A stretch of 64,000 nucleotides of DNA from Marinoscillum sp040218045 (GCA_040218045.1 JAVJQA010000052.1:1-64000); one strand, 5' to 3'. Positions 1-9,511 are shown, counted from the stretch's first letter. The notes: generated from the sequence alone by a model not told the origin. Numbers and translations: made by a program.

Positions 1-1
1 G

Positions 2-136
2 GTCTCCGGCCAATTCAAAACGGGACATCATATTTTCGCCAAACTACGATCTGTCGCCGATACCTGCGTAAAAAAAAGCGTACCCGTATTCAAGGCTATG
101 ACAATTATTGCTCATGCTAATGTAGCAGCTGAGTAG
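2..136 (+). CDS. C-terminal fragment of an unidentified protein (truncated by window edge)
   Basis: A reading frame is open from the left edge to a TAG at 134-136, giving 44 residues that end in HANVAAE. The composition (KLRSVADTC, VPVFKAM) looks protein-like, but I do not recognise the family. A transposase tail is one possibility and nothing in the fragment proves it. Another frame is also open for about 40 codons, so the call is weak. Downstream, 137-291 is AT-rich with an imperfect inverted repeat (TTGGG at about 154, CCCAA at about 175) that could end transcription from either side. No other gene is visible there. Confidence 0.3.
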   Translation, partial: VSGQFKTGHHIFAKLRSVADTCVKKSVPVFKAMTIIAHANVAAE

Positions 137-291
137 TTACAAGTTTTTTATAGTTGGGTTTTATCAAAAAAAATCCCAAATGGAAATGTGTTGTATGGTG
201 CAACAGACTCAGGTCAGAATTTAAAAAAAATGACCAGAATTTCATCGCTATTGGTTTACTGATGCAGCTCCAGCAACTTTGATCTTGGTTT

Positions 292-1302
292 TTACTTTAC
301 AAAAACTTTCACTTCCCCATTAGGAATCACTTTCATCATATTTCCATGCTTATCAAAATTCAGACTGTCGATACATAGCTCTCTGAGCAATGTCTGGTTA
401 TTGTCTTTAATCCTATGGTAGAGGATATAGTTCTGGCCGCCGTATTCCATGACCGTGTGGTGCCCGGCCCCCACAGTTGACCTGGCCGTATCAGTTGATA
501 ATATCGGACTTTCTGCAATTTCGGTGAATGGCCCAAATGGCGTCTTAGCTTCAGAAACGCGAACCTGGTAAGTCTCATCTATACATTTCCCAAAAGAATA
601 CATCATAAAGTACCTGCCATCCCTTTTAAGCATATATGGCGCTTCAAAGTAGTTTGAGGGCGTGATGTCATGAGTCTCTGAAGTCAGTTCCGTCATAGAT
701 TCATTCATCCTGGCAACGAGCAAATGTCCATCCTCCCAATCCCAACCCGAACCCCAATAGAGGTACGCCTGACCGTCATCATCTATAAAGGCTTCAGCAT
801 CTATGGTGTGAATGTCATCGGCCTTCTGTGTACTAATCAATGGGCTATTGTCTGTCTTCACATTTCTCCATGGCCCTTCCGGAGAATCACTTATTCCTGC
901 ATATACTTCACTACCTACTGATACGAACATATGAAATTTCCCATCAAGGCCTTTAATTACGGAAGGTGCCCACACACGACTGTCGTTGCTTGTTGGACTG
1001 GTGCACTTAGCCTTGGTAGGCCAGTTTAGGGGCACTCTTTCCCAGTTTTTAAAATCCACTGATTTAAACAGTGCCAAACTGTCTCCGCCCCATGGATCAA
1101 TAGTTGCATACACGTAAAATGTCCCTTCATCCATCACGATTGATGGATCTGCAAAATAGCCGTCAATAATTGGATTGGTCAATCCTTCAATGCTAAACGC
1201 TGACTGATCAGCATTGATCTTTTTTTGAGATTTGGAACATCCAAAACATACAACTATACCTACGAGAATACTTATTGTGAAAACCTTATTTGTACTTTTC
1301 AT
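292..1302 (-). CDS. GH43 family glycoside hydrolase, lipoprotein
   Basis: Predicted five-bladed beta-propeller exo-glycosidase. GH43 members usually remove L-arabinofuranose, D-xylose or galactofuranose side groups by inversion. The 336-residue protein starts with a lipoprotein signal peptide (CFGC, lipid-anchored Cys22), so it is probably surface or periplasmic. The GH43 catalytic triad is visible: Asp52 in ADPS (base), Asp168 in TIDAEAF (pKa modulator) and Glu220 in YFEAPYM (acid). His281/282 in GAGHH is also typical. It lies 42 bp behind a GH92 gene and is the last gene of that transcription unit. Substrate cannot be read from sequence. In this locus it would trim a pentose or furanose side chain from a mannosylated glycan. 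Confidence 0.88.
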   Translation of the reverse strand: MKSTNKVFTISILVGIVVCFGCSKSQKKINADQSAFSIEGLTNPIIDGYFADPSIVMDEGTFYVYATIDPWGGDSLALFKSVDFKNWERVPLNWPTKAKCTSPTSNDSRVWAPSVIKGLDGKFHMFVSVGSEVYAGISDSPEGPWRNVKTDNSPLISTQKADDIHTIDAEAFIDDDGQAYLYWGSGWDWEDGHLLVARMNESMTELTSETHDITPSNYFEAPYMLKRDGRYFMMYSFGKCIDETYQVRVSEAKTPFGPFTEIAESPILSTDTARSTVGAGHHTVMEYGGQNYILYHRIKDNNQTLLRELCIDSLNFDKHGNMMKVIPNGEVKVFVK

Positions 1303-1344
1303 TTGTAAATCAATCTTGCAATTACAATCATTCCCATTCTATGA

Positions 1345-3615
1345 TTATTCGTTTTTAGATGGCGGTAAACTCCCGGTTCCCCAACTCGATGGTTGAGCTC
1401 CCATAGTAAGCTCCAATATACCTCCCTTTACAATTTCGCCATGATCAATCCAGGCCTTGCTGTAAAATTGACCGTTTAGTTTCGCTGACTGGATATATTG
1501 ATTTTTCGCTGATAGGTTTTTTGCAATGATCTTAAAGACCCCGGCATCCTGGTGAATAGTCACCTCATTGATATAAGGGGTGTTGATCAGGTAATAAGAC
1601 TGCCCGGCATTGGGAAATAGCCCCATCATGTGAAAAGCCAGCCAGGATGACATGGCTCCCGAATCGTCATTTCCAGGAATCCCGGATCTGGAGGCGTTGT
1701 AATTTTCATCAATGATCTGGTGGATACGCCGGGAACTCAGGTCTGGCCTACCGATCCAATGGTAAAGTGTGGGTGTGAGGAATGATGGTTCATTCCCTAC
1801 ATTGTAATACTCATTATCGAAAAGTATATCCAGTCGCTTGCGGAAGGCTTCTTCCCCACCCGATTTTTGAATAACTGAAGCTACATCATGCGGCACGTAA
1901 AACGAATATTCCCAGGAACTGGCCTCATAGAAAAAACCACACCACCAGCACACACAGTTAGGCCAGTCTTGTGCCAAGGGAGTATAAGGAATGTAACTGA
2001 CCCTACCCTCGGCTCCATCGCACTGAATGCTATCTATCCACTGGCCTGAAGGATCCTTTGGCATAATGAACCCTTTGGCCCCATGATCCTCGATATCACG
2101 CCAGAGGTTCTTCCAGTTATCTGATTGATCCAGGAACCGATAGTATTCGCCCATACGCCCCAGGCCTTTGGCCACCATTGCCAGGCAATAATCATTGTAA
2201 GCATACTCCAAAGTACGGTTACCAGCCCTCACAAAACGGTTGGAAACATATCCAAGCCTATTGTAGTCCGTGAGCCCTCCACGGCCTTCCTTTTCTTCAT
2301 TCCCTCCTGGAGATACGGTTGCATCTTTGACCATTGCTTTGAGCGCCTGGTGGTAATTAACTCCTTTTAGACCTTTTGCATAAGCATCCGCAATCACCAC
2401 CTCTGCATTGGAGCCACCCTGCGTGCGGCCATTGCAGTTGCCACTGCGGGCATCCGGCAGATAACCATCGTATTTGTAAATATTGAGCATGGCATTGATG
2501 ATCTCAGCCTGTCGCTCAGGATCAATGAGTGTGATCAAAGGTGAAGAGGATCGAAAGGTGTCCCATATCGCATAAAAATCATCATAATAAGGTGTAGCTG
2601 TCCACAAAGGATTTTCGCCAGACCGATCTACTGGCATCAGCATGGTATGATACAAGGCAGTATAAAACATGGTCTTCTGATCCTCGGTAGCCGAACTGCC
2701 CAGCTCCAATTTGCCGATCAGGGATTCCCATTTAACCTGAGTTTCTTCCAAAACGTCTTCAAAGTCCCATTCAGGAACCTCGGCAGTCAGGTTCTCTTTG
2801 GCTTTGGCTGTGCTGATGAACGAAATGCCTATTTTCACTTTGACTACTCGGCTTTCGTGATCTTCAAAGTAGCAGATCACCCCGGTCTTCTCCCCCGAAT
2901 CAAACTGGCTTGCTGCTCCATCCATCAACTCGTTTGCTTTCCAGGTAGAGAAACGGGTAAATGGCTGGTCAAACTCAGCATAGTAGTAAACCGTATAGGC
3001 ACTGCCATTATTCCAACCTCCTCTTATACGACTGTACCCTCTTACTTCTGTCTCGGAAACAACCTCTACCTCTGAGCCTACAAACTGCTGTGCTTCGCGT
3101 GAATCGGGCACCGGGTTTTCACCCAAAAAGAAACCACCATCGATTTTGATCGCATTCTTTTTGGTGTCCTTAAACGTATATCGATGAAAAGCCGTCTTGC
3201 CAGCAGTGGTCAACTCGGCTTTAATCCCCCACTTTTTGAGATCCACGCTATAGTAACCAGCCTTTGTTACTTCATTTTCACGCAAAGACCTTTGATCGAT
3301 GGATTCGAAATCCCCGGAAAAAGGCATTAGCAAAATATTTCCATATTTCGGGCCTCCTCCTGTGCCGCTTACATGCACCTGGCTAAATCCATAGATGGGA
3401 ACCTGCAGATCAGGGACATAGCCGCTATTGGATCCTTTGCTGCAATCAGGGCCAGGTTTGACCATTCCAAAAGGACAGCTTGGCCCTACAAAGACGTTTC
3501 CATCCCCTTCAGAACCAATGAAAGGGTCAATGTAGGGATGAAGGGGCGTTTGCGCAAATAGGAAGCTTCCGCTAAGAAGCAAGCCACAAAGAAGTGTCAA
3601 AATTTTAGGATACAT
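1345..3615 (-). CDS. GH92 alpha-mannosidase (canonical catalytic residues)
   Basis: Calcium-dependent exo-acting alpha-1,2/1,3/1,6-mannosidase family of Bacteroidota. The start at 3615 is preferred over the upstream in-frame codon at 3684 because MYPKILTLLCGLLLSG begins a clear signal peptide ending in FAQ, giving 756 residues. The N-terminal beta-sandwich opens with YIDPFIGSEGDG and FGMVKPGPD. The catalytic (alpha/alpha)6 domain carries GNEPS (Glu609, general acid) and GNDDSGAMSSW at about 648-658 (Asp pair of the base). It precedes the GH43 gene in the same unit. The second GH92 in this locus lacks the Glu, so the pair probably has two different specificities. Family assignment is secure, linkage specificity is not. 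Confidence 0.93.
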   Translation of the reverse strand: MYPKILTLLCGLLLSGSFLFAQTPLHPYIDPFIGSEGDGNVFVGPSCPFGMVKPGPDCSKGSNSGYVPDLQVPIYGFSQVHVSGTGGGPKYGNILLMPFSGDFESIDQRSLRENEVTKAGYYSVDLKKWGIKAELTTAGKTAFHRYTFKDTKKNAIKIDGGFFLGENPVPDSREAQQFVGSEVEVVSETEVRGYSRIRGGWNNGSAYTVYYYAEFDQPFTRFSTWKANELMDGAASQFDSGEKTGVICYFEDHESRVVKVKIGISFISTAKAKENLTAEVPEWDFEDVLEETQVKWESLIGKLELGSSATEDQKTMFYTALYHTMLMPVDRSGENPLWTATPYYDDFYAIWDTFRSSSPLITLIDPERQAEIINAMLNIYKYDGYLPDARSGNCNGRTQGGSNAEVVIADAYAKGLKGVNYHQALKAMVKDATVSPGGNEEKEGRGGLTDYNRLGYVSNRFVRAGNRTLEYAYNDYCLAMVAKGLGRMGEYYRFLDQSDNWKNLWRDIEDHGAKGFIMPKDPSGQWIDSIQCDGAEGRVSYIPYTPLAQDWPNCVCWWCGFFYEASSWEYSFYVPHDVASVIQKSGGEEAFRKRLDILFDNEYYNVGNEPSFLTPTLYHWIGRPDLSSRRIHQIIDENYNASRSGIPGNDDSGAMSSWLAFHMMGLFPNAGQSYYLINTPYINEVTIHQDAGVFKIIAKNLSAKNQYIQSAKLNGQFYSKAWIDHGEIVKGGILELTMGAQPSSWGTGSLPPSKNE

Positions 3616-3689
3616 AAAGCACGGTTTTATTAAGTCAGTTTCTTTACAATAATATGATTCGTTAGCATACCCCGAGCTGAACACTCCCC

Positions 3690-3777
3690 AATGCTATCAA
3701 GTTAAGGGTTTGATCATCCTAAATCCTTCTCCCACAGGAGAAGGACTTTTCTAAAGTGGACTTAACTTAATAGCATT
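3690..3777. repeat. Palindromic intergenic element with 17-bp inverted ends
   Basis: AATGCTATCAAGTTAAG at 3690-3706 is repeated inverted at 3761-3777 with one mismatch. Inside lies a perfect 8-bp hairpin, CCTTCTCC-CACA-GGAGAAGG (3725-3744). The element fills most of the gap between the alkaline phosphatase and the GH92 gene. It could be a small non-autonomous mobile element or a processing or attenuation structure between two operons. No T-tract follows, so it is not a simple terminator. Confidence 0.7.
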
Positions 3778-3855
3778 GCCTCCCTTCAAAAGGAAGGTTC
3801 CTTAATTGCTTGAGAAATCAGTTATTCATTTAAATTTGTTTACAATGTTTTATGA

Positions 3856-4971
3856 TCAATGGTCCAATAATTCCCGGAACTTGTGATAGATCTCATTATT
3901 CTCGTAAACGCCACTGAACAGCTCTTCACCAACACCTTTTGCAAAAACCGGAACAGCAGTAGCAGTGTGCTGATCCGTGACGAAATACACCGCTACACTA
4001 TCCGGTACCTCTGTTTTTTTACCGGTTTCCGGGTCTTCTTCATAATATTTACCCAACGCCGTACCTCCGGTCTCATGGTCAGCAGTTACCACCAATAGTG
4101 TATTCGGATGTGTTTCCATAAAATCCAGTACTGCTCCTATCGTTTTGTCAAAATCCAGCACTTCCTGCACTAGCATATCGGCATCTTCGGCATGTCCACC
4201 CCAGTCAATAAAAGAACCTTCCACCATGAGGAAAAAAGGCACTGCAGACTGATCCAAATAATCAAGGGCTGATTCAGTGGCCTCTTTCAGGAAGTCGCCC
4301 CTGCCCTGCGTTTTATTAGGGACCTCATTCTGAGCCAACAAAAACCCGTACTTATTTTCAGGGGAAAGATCCTTATTTAAACCCACGGTATCCATAATGT
4401 AGCTTTCCTGCAATACGCTGTAGAGATCTTTTCCATCAGCTCTTTTGTTGAAAAACTTCAGCCCTCCTCCGGCAAAGAAATCCACACCGGATTCGGGTAA
4501 GTAAGCAGCAATCTCTTCATGCATATCCCGGTCTTTTACATGGGCATAAAAACTGGCCGGTGTGGCATGTGTGATAGAAGTGAGACTTACCAGCCCAGTC
4601 TTGTAGCCTTCAGTTTCCAACTGCTCCAGGATTGTTGGAAGTGATACAGTATCTTTGGATACCCCGATCGCCCGTTTATACGTTTTTTCTCCTGTAGAAA
4701 AAGCAGTTGCACCGGCTGCTGAGTCCGTCACCTTATGGCTGGTGCATGAAGTTTTGCTAATACCTATGCTCTTGAATCGCTCAAAATTTGAAGGGTCGTC
4801 TTTATAATAAAAAGAGGTGGAAACCTGAGTAAGCCCCATGCCATCACCAATCATAAAAATGATATTGGGAGGCTCCTGCTCTAAATCTTCAGAGTCTTTA
4901 TCAGCTGTTTTGCAACCTTTAACGACAAGTGAAATCACAAGTAGAATCAATAGTTTAAAACCAATTTTCAT
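3856..4971 (-). CDS. Alkaline phosphatase (PhoA superfamily), lipoprotein
   Basis: Hydrolyses phosphate monoesters outside the cytoplasm. The start at 4971 gives MKIGFKLLILLVISLVVKGC, a lipoprotein signal with Cys20. The longer frame from 4995 would overlap the upstream gene. The 371-residue protein keeps the metal and nucleophile set of the family: Asp43 in MIGDGMG, Ser84 in TDSAAGATA (phosphoserine nucleophile), Asp256 and His260 in DWGGHAED, Asp298-His299 in ADHETGG, and His335 in DQHTATAVP. It sits 10 bp behind the DUF5009 gene and GH89, so it belongs to that operon. A phosphatase between glycosidases suggests a phosphorylated glycan substrate. Confidence 0.92.
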   Translation of the reverse strand: MKIGFKLLILLVISLVVKGCKTADKDSEDLEQEPPNIIFMIGDGMGLTQVSTSFYYKDDPSNFERFKSIGISKTSCTSHKVTDSAAGATAFSTGEKTYKRAIGVSKDTVSLPTILEQLETEGYKTGLVSLTSITHATPASFYAHVKDRDMHEEIAAYLPESGVDFFAGGGLKFFNKRADGKDLYSVLQESYIMDTVGLNKDLSPENKYGFLLAQNEVPNKTQGRGDFLKEATESALDYLDQSAVPFFLMVEGSFIDWGGHAEDADMLVQEVLDFDKTIGAVLDFMETHPNTLLVVTADHETGGTALGKYYEEDPETGKKTEVPDSVAVYFVTDQHTATAVPVFAKGVGEELFSGVYENNEIYHKFRELLDH

Positions 4972-4981
4972 TTTTCTATAT

Positions 4982-6121
4982 CTATATTTTAACATAAATC
5001 CGTTTTTTATACATCCACCAACCCAAAGCCCAGCATAGTAGCATGAAGACCATTGCAGTCATGAATGCTCCAAATGATCCTGGAAATATTTCCTGAAAAA
5101 CCTTTTCACTTACCCATTCAAAAACATCCAGACCTGAAGAGGTGGGAATCAACCGAAGAGTGATAAAAAATATCTCCGAAAACAGGTAGATCACCAATGG
5201 GTTTTTACCGAAAATATCGAAGAACTGAGTACCAAATCTTATCTTTCTGATCTCCACCGCATAGATCAGTACTGCCAGTACTGAAAGGTCAAGTCCTGCG
5301 GTATAGAGTGCAAAGGGGCTCGTCCACAGCTTTTTGGAAATGGGGAAAACCAGATCCCACCATAGTGCCAGGCATACCAGCCCAAACCCAACCATTAGCA
5401 ACATGGCGATCCCTTCAAATGTCTTTCCTTTTTGCCTTATGTACACACCAGCCAGATAGCCTGCCAACACATTGACAATAGATGGAAGAGTGATCAGGAG
5501 CCCTTCCGGATCAAAAGGGATGGCATCTCTTTTATAAATGTGTCCCGTGCCGAGGATAGAAAGGTCAAATTTGGTAGCAGCATTGGTGGCCATTTCCATC
5601 TCACGGCCAGGCTCGCCAAACAGGTAGAGTATGCCCCAGTAACTCAGTAAGATGGCCCCACATAGGATCAGAATCGTGCGAAAGGAGCAATACCGTACAA
5701 GTACTGCTGCAAAGAAATAGCACAGGGCAATGCGCTGAAGCACTCCCATTACCCGGGTCTCACTAAATGGAATCCATTCCCATGAACCTTCACTGATTCG
5801 AAAAAAAGGATACCAGTACATGAAGTAACCGAGCAAAAAGATTAAGATGGTTCGCTTCGCTACTTTTTTCCAAAAATCAGCCGATTCCGCTTCCCTAAAC
5901 CTCCTCATTGAAAAACTCATGGCATTTCCAACAGCAAAGAGAAAAGAAGGGAACACCAGATCAGCCAGCGTAAAACCAAACCAGTCGGCATGGACGAGGT
6001 AAGGATACATCGGAGCTCCGGTTCCCGGAGAATTTACCAGGATCATTAGCGCGATAGTCAGCCCACGAAAGACATCCAACGACAGAAAACGTTCCGGTTT
6101 TTGACTCAAGCTTTCCCCCAT
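4982..6121 (-). CDS. DUF5009 / HGSNAT-like membrane acyltransferase
   Basis: Integral inner-membrane protein of 379 residues with about ten hydrophobic spans. The opening RFLSLDVFRGLTIALMILVN and the following DLVFPSFLFAVG are hallmarks of the family that includes human heparan-alpha-glucosaminide N-acetyltransferase (HGSNAT) and bacterial NagX-like proteins. HGSNAT moves acetyl from cytosolic acetyl-CoA to terminal alpha-glucosamine on the far side of the membrane. The ATG at 6119-6121 shares one base with the TGA of the GH89 gene, so translation is probably coupled. A TTG three bases upstream is less likely. Because GH89 only releases N-acetylated alpha-glucosamine, the pairing suggests acetylation of GlcN before cleavage. 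The family is clear, the reaction is inferred. Confidence 0.85.
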   Translation of the reverse strand: MGESLSQKPERFLSLDVFRGLTIALMILVNSPGTGAPMYPYLVHADWFGFTLADLVFPSFLFAVGNAMSFSMRRFREAESADFWKKVAKRTILIFLLGYFMYWYPFFRISEGSWEWIPFSETRVMGVLQRIALCYFFAAVLVRYCSFRTILILCGAILLSYWGILYLFGEPGREMEMATNAATKFDLSILGTGHIYKRDAIPFDPEGLLITLPSIVNVLAGYLAGVYIRQKGKTFEGIAMLLMVGFGLVCLALWWDLVFPISKKLWTSPFALYTAGLDLSVLAVLIYAVEIRKIRFGTQFFDIFGKNPLVIYLFSEIFFITLRLIPTSSGLDVFEWVSEKVFQEIFPGSFGAFMTAMVFMLLCWALGWWMYKKRIYVKI

Positions 6122-8355
6122 CAATAGTTGTATTGTATAGTTGGCATTTGATTGGTAATTGGCTCTATGCGATCTCTGTACTTTTCATGTAATTGCTTGA
6201 CCACAATCAAGGGATCAGCGGATGGCTCCACAGGGTAATCCTTCCTGGAGTTTACCCATTGCCACTCCCATTTTTGTATCTCCTGATCAAAAGCCTGTTG
6301 ATCGAAATCTTCCCAGTCCTCACTAACCTGTGCAAAGAAGCGTTCCCATCTTGGCTGATAAAAGTCCGAAAACAATCCACTCCATTGCCTGCAGGCATAC
6401 TCGTGCAGAAAATTATCCGGGCCACCCCACAGGGTGATCAGGTTTTTGGCGTTTTGCTCATAAAGGGCTTTCTCTTCTTCGCTTTGTCCCCAACTACGGG
6501 CATCCGCAATCCAGGGGCCTAGCAAAAAGTCATTTTGAGTAGCAAGTAATACATCCATGTCAGAAATCAGTTCAATAAACGCTGCAGTGTGCTGGTCAAA
6601 ACCCGCTCTATCACGCGCTTCATAAGCCAGGGCAATCTGCTGCTGAAGTGGCAAAGCATAATTGGCTAAAACCTGTCTGGTCAGGTCTACCAGATCATAT
6701 TGAAAACCCTCATAGCTACCACATTCAGGGATTGCCTGCACAAATAAATCCCATGCGGGAAGTAAATCTTCCGGTGCATAATTCAGTTTAGTACGCGCCC
6801 ATCGTCTGTACCCCTCAAAGGTTGGCCTGGCTGAAATGATCGTCTCAGCCCCATCCCGGATCGACTGGCCATTGTAGACGGTCTGCACCAATATTTCCCA
6901 GGCATTGATCAAATCTTCATTGACCTGTCCATATCTGTTCAGGTTATAATCTCTTAGCCAGGCGGTCAGGTCTATTGGCTCACTACGCCACGTATTGTCA
7001 GTCATTAATTCGTAGAGGACAGGATTCTGTTCAATCCCTTCCATGGTAAGACCTATCCCTTTCATCTGACCTGAAGAGGAATCGGTCAATGCCAGTGCAG
7101 GCTGCTTGGCCACTGTTTCGATCCTGCCAAACATGCTGATGTTGCCACCAAAATTGTGAAGCATATTCCAGATCCATTGTTTCCCATAAAATGCTTCAGT
7201 TCGTTTCCAGACCGGCTCAATCTCAGCAGCCAGATCCAGGATGATCATCCGGTCATCGGGTACAGCATCAAGCAACCCCTTGATTTGCGGTGCTTTCCAA
7301 AAATCCCGGTGACTGTAAAAAAGCCATCCCTGCATTACCCAGATCGCATCCGGATCAGCAGACTTCATTCCTTCAAAGACCTTTGCGCTAAGCTCTCCCA
7401 GGTATTCCGGATCATCAGACGGTGGTTCATTTTCATTGAATGTATCAGCAGTATACAAGTGATCTGTGCCATAGATCTCTTTCTGCATTTCTAGAAACTT
7501 CTTGCCGATCTCAGCAAATAGCGGGTCATTGGCATCCAGGATATACGTGTCCCCAAAGCCATTGCCCCAGTTGGTTTTCTTTAGGTTGGCTGCTGGAAAA
7601 AACTGTTTAAATGAAGCCGGTACATGCCCGGTAAATGCAGGTAGAACCGGTGTCATTCCCAGCTCACGCTCACGTTGCAGGATCTTCTTTTGCAGGTCTC
7701 GATGGCTTTCTTTCCAGCTCATTGGCAAAGGCCCGCCCCAGCCATCCAGATTACCCATCCAGAACCACGAGAAGTAAGCAGGGCCACTAAAAAAAGCTTC
7801 AAGATCCTCGTCCGAAAACCCGTATGATTTATAAAGCTCATGCCAGACGTATTCTTGTCCGGTGATCGCCAGGGGCATGTTGATGCCATGCAGGGCCATC
7901 CAGTCGATCTCCTGCTCCCATCTCTCCCAGTCCCACCAGCTCATTGTGTAGTTGAACGTGCAGTAATTCAGGTAATAACGATACTCGTGTGGGCTTTCTT
8001 TCCGAATGGGTCCAGCAACCAAAGGCAGGTTTTCAGGTAAGTCCAGGTTCGTTCCATTCCAGGTAATCTGACAATGCGTATATTCTCGCAGATAGTAATA
8101 AAGGGCGGAAGCGATGGAAACTCCATTATTTCCACGAAGGATGATCCTGTCCTGTTCAGAAGCAATCTCGAACACATCAGCATCGTTATCGGGCAACCTT
8201 TCGATAACAAATGAACCGGCATGATCAGGAACAACCCGGCGAATAAAAGCAAGCATGGAATCTTCCTCCTGAATGGGTTCTTTTTGAGTACAGCTGGTAA
8301 AAAATAAAGTGCTGAATACCAAAAGAACTAAGTGGTATTGCATTCTCTGGGTCAT
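6121..8355 (-). CDS. GH89 alpha-N-acetylglucosaminidase (NAGLU family), lipoprotein
   Basis: Retaining exo-glycosidase that releases terminal alpha-linked GlcNAc, the homologue of lysosomal NAGLU. The start at 8355 gives a short lipoprotein signal ending in FFTSC (Cys22); codons further upstream would hide it behind 27 charged residues. The 744-residue protein has the small N-terminal domain, then YRYYLNYCTFNYTMSWWDWE and MALHGINMPLA. The catalytic-region motif DTFNENEPP is at about residue 303, and MEGIEQNP follows. All are typical of GH89. It overlaps the DUF5009 gene by one base. The nearest known natural targets of the family are heparan sulfate ends and alpha-GlcNAc-capped mucin glycans. 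Here GlcN(Ac)-inositol or GlcN(Ac)-GlcA linkages are proposed. Confidence 0.93.
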   Translation of the reverse strand: MTQRMQYHLVLLVFSTLFFTSCTQKEPIQEEDSMLAFIRRVVPDHAGSFVIERLPDNDADVFEIASEQDRIILRGNNGVSIASALYYYLREYTHCQITWNGTNLDLPENLPLVAGPIRKESPHEYRYYLNYCTFNYTMSWWDWERWEQEIDWMALHGINMPLAITGQEYVWHELYKSYGFSDEDLEAFFSGPAYFSWFWMGNLDGWGGPLPMSWKESHRDLQKKILQRERELGMTPVLPAFTGHVPASFKQFFPAANLKKTNWGNGFGDTYILDANDPLFAEIGKKFLEMQKEIYGTDHLYTADTFNENEPPSDDPEYLGELSAKVFEGMKSADPDAIWVMQGWLFYSHRDFWKAPQIKGLLDAVPDDRMIILDLAAEIEPVWKRTEAFYGKQWIWNMLHNFGGNISMFGRIETVAKQPALALTDSSSGQMKGIGLTMEGIEQNPVLYELMTDNTWRSEPIDLTAWLRDYNLNRYGQVNEDLINAWEILVQTVYNGQSIRDGAETIISARPTFEGYRRWARTKLNYAPEDLLPAWDLFVQAIPECGSYEGFQYDLVDLTRQVLANYALPLQQQIALAYEARDRAGFDQHTAAFIELISDMDVLLATQNDFLLGPWIADARSWGQSEEEKALYEQNAKNLITLWGGPDNFLHEYACRQWSGLFSDFYQPRWERFFAQVSEDWEDFDQQAFDQEIQKWEWQWVNSRKDYPVEPSADPLIVVKQLHEKYRDRIEPITNQMPTIQYNY

Positions 8356-8520
8356 GATTTGATGTAATTTATTGCCCAATCCGCCAAGGCTCATGTGTCC
8401 ACGAGCCTCTACTGGATGCTTCCGGTTCGTGAACACACAGAACCGGGGGTGTAGTGCTTAATGACACAAATAATCAATAGAGACAATCATCTGTAAATCA
8501 ACTATTTGCACCATATTTTA

Positions 8521-8531
8521 ATGTAGTTTAT
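8521..8531. promoter_or_regulatory. Possible degenerate operator upstream of the GH89 operon
   Basis: ATGTAGTTTAT matches 9 of 11 positions of the reverse complement (ATGTAGTACAT) of the motif found in front of the GH28 gene and susC. It lies 166 bp upstream of the GH89 start, between that operon and MIOX. An AT-rich 11-mer with two mismatches can occur by chance, so this is only a candidate. The same gap also holds an imperfect hairpin (AAGTACCCG at about 8551, CCGGATACTT at about 8574) that may separate the two operons. Confidence 0.25.
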
Positions 8532-8603
8532 TCATGCAACTTAACACTAGTAAGTACCCGAGCGTATGGCCACCCGGATACTTCTTCTATGATCTTCCTT
8601 TGA

Positions 8604-9479
8604 CTAAAACCTCAGCGTATCAGGAAGAAATTTAGCTGCCAAGTCCTCATAATACGGTCGAAGCTCTTTTACATTTGGTGGCACAGGAGCCTTAGAATAA
8701 AGGTCATAAGGGTTAAAGGTTCTTACCCATTTGAACATTTCCATATCATGATCATTCATCAAGTGACCATAAGCCCCCTCTCTGTGCTGTGAATAGAATG
8801 AGTGATACCTGATCATGTACAGAGCTGGCTCAGGCAGGTGATCCTTCATAATATGATACAGGTATTCATCATGTCCCCATGACATGTGCACGTTATTCAA
8901 TCCACAGTTTGGTTCATAAACGCCATATTTGGTATTGTAATGTTCGTTATGTGCGTCAGGGTTTTGATCAAAAAACTCCGGGTATACAATCTTATTTGAA
9001 TGCTTGCATCCTACCGGAAATGTATCACCAACCACGGCCCACTGAGGCTCACCAAAGAGACATAACACCTTGCCCAGATCATGTAAGAACCCTGTAAGTA
9101 CAAACCAATCAGGGTGACCATCCGCACGGATGGCTTCTGAGGTTTGCAACAGGTGCTGGGTCTGATCCAGGTCAATATCCGGATCGGAATCATCCACCAA
9201 CGTGTTTAAATACTCGACAGCATCCCACAATGACATTTTTTTGCGGTTGAACTGGAGAAAGTCTTGCTCCTTATCCTGAACAAAATCATACGTTTGGTTG
9301 ATATGATTGATGCGATAAAACTCCTTGACAGTGTCTCTCGCCGGCTCATCATAGTTTCTGTACGCGTCCTTATCCTTGTGCGCCTTTTCAGGATATCTCC
9401 TGACCAAATCATCTTCCCACTCATCCAGATTCTTTAGAGGGGCTGAATCGTGCTCGTTTTTTGTTTGTGTGTTTGCCAT
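8604..9479 (-). CDS. myo-Inositol oxygenase (MIOX)
   Basis: Di-iron oxygenase that splits the myo-inositol ring to D-glucuronate with O2; cytoplasmic. The 291-residue protein aligns closely with animal MIOX. All six iron ligands are present: His109 (QTQHLLQTSE), His133-Asp134 (FLHDLGK), His203 (SWGHDEYLY), His226 (RYHSFYS) and Asp259 (NPYDLYSK). Lys137 and GDTFPVGC are further family marks. It is the third gene of a tight operon (GH28, symporter, MIOX; gaps of 5 and 32 bp), so the symporter probably supplies inositol. The enzyme is widespread in eukaryotes and patchy in bacteria, including some Bacteroidota. It gives a direct link between this locus and an inositol-containing substrate. Confidence 0.96.
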   Translation of the reverse strand: MANTQTKNEHDSAPLKNLDEWEDDLVRRYPEKAHKDKDAYRNYDEPARDTVKEFYRINHINQTYDFVQDKEQDFLQFNRKKMSLWDAVEYLNTLVDDSDPDIDLDQTQHLLQTSEAIRADGHPDWFVLTGFLHDLGKVLCLFGEPQWAVVGDTFPVGCKHSNKIVYPEFFDQNPDAHNEHYNTKYGVYEPNCGLNNVHMSWGHDEYLYHIMKDHLPEPALYMIRYHSFYSQHREGAYGHLMNDHDMEMFKWVRTFNPYDLYSKAPVPPNVKELRPYYEDLAAKFLPDTLRF

Positions 9480-9511
9480 ATGACTATATGTTTTAGATTC
9501 TATTTCATTTA

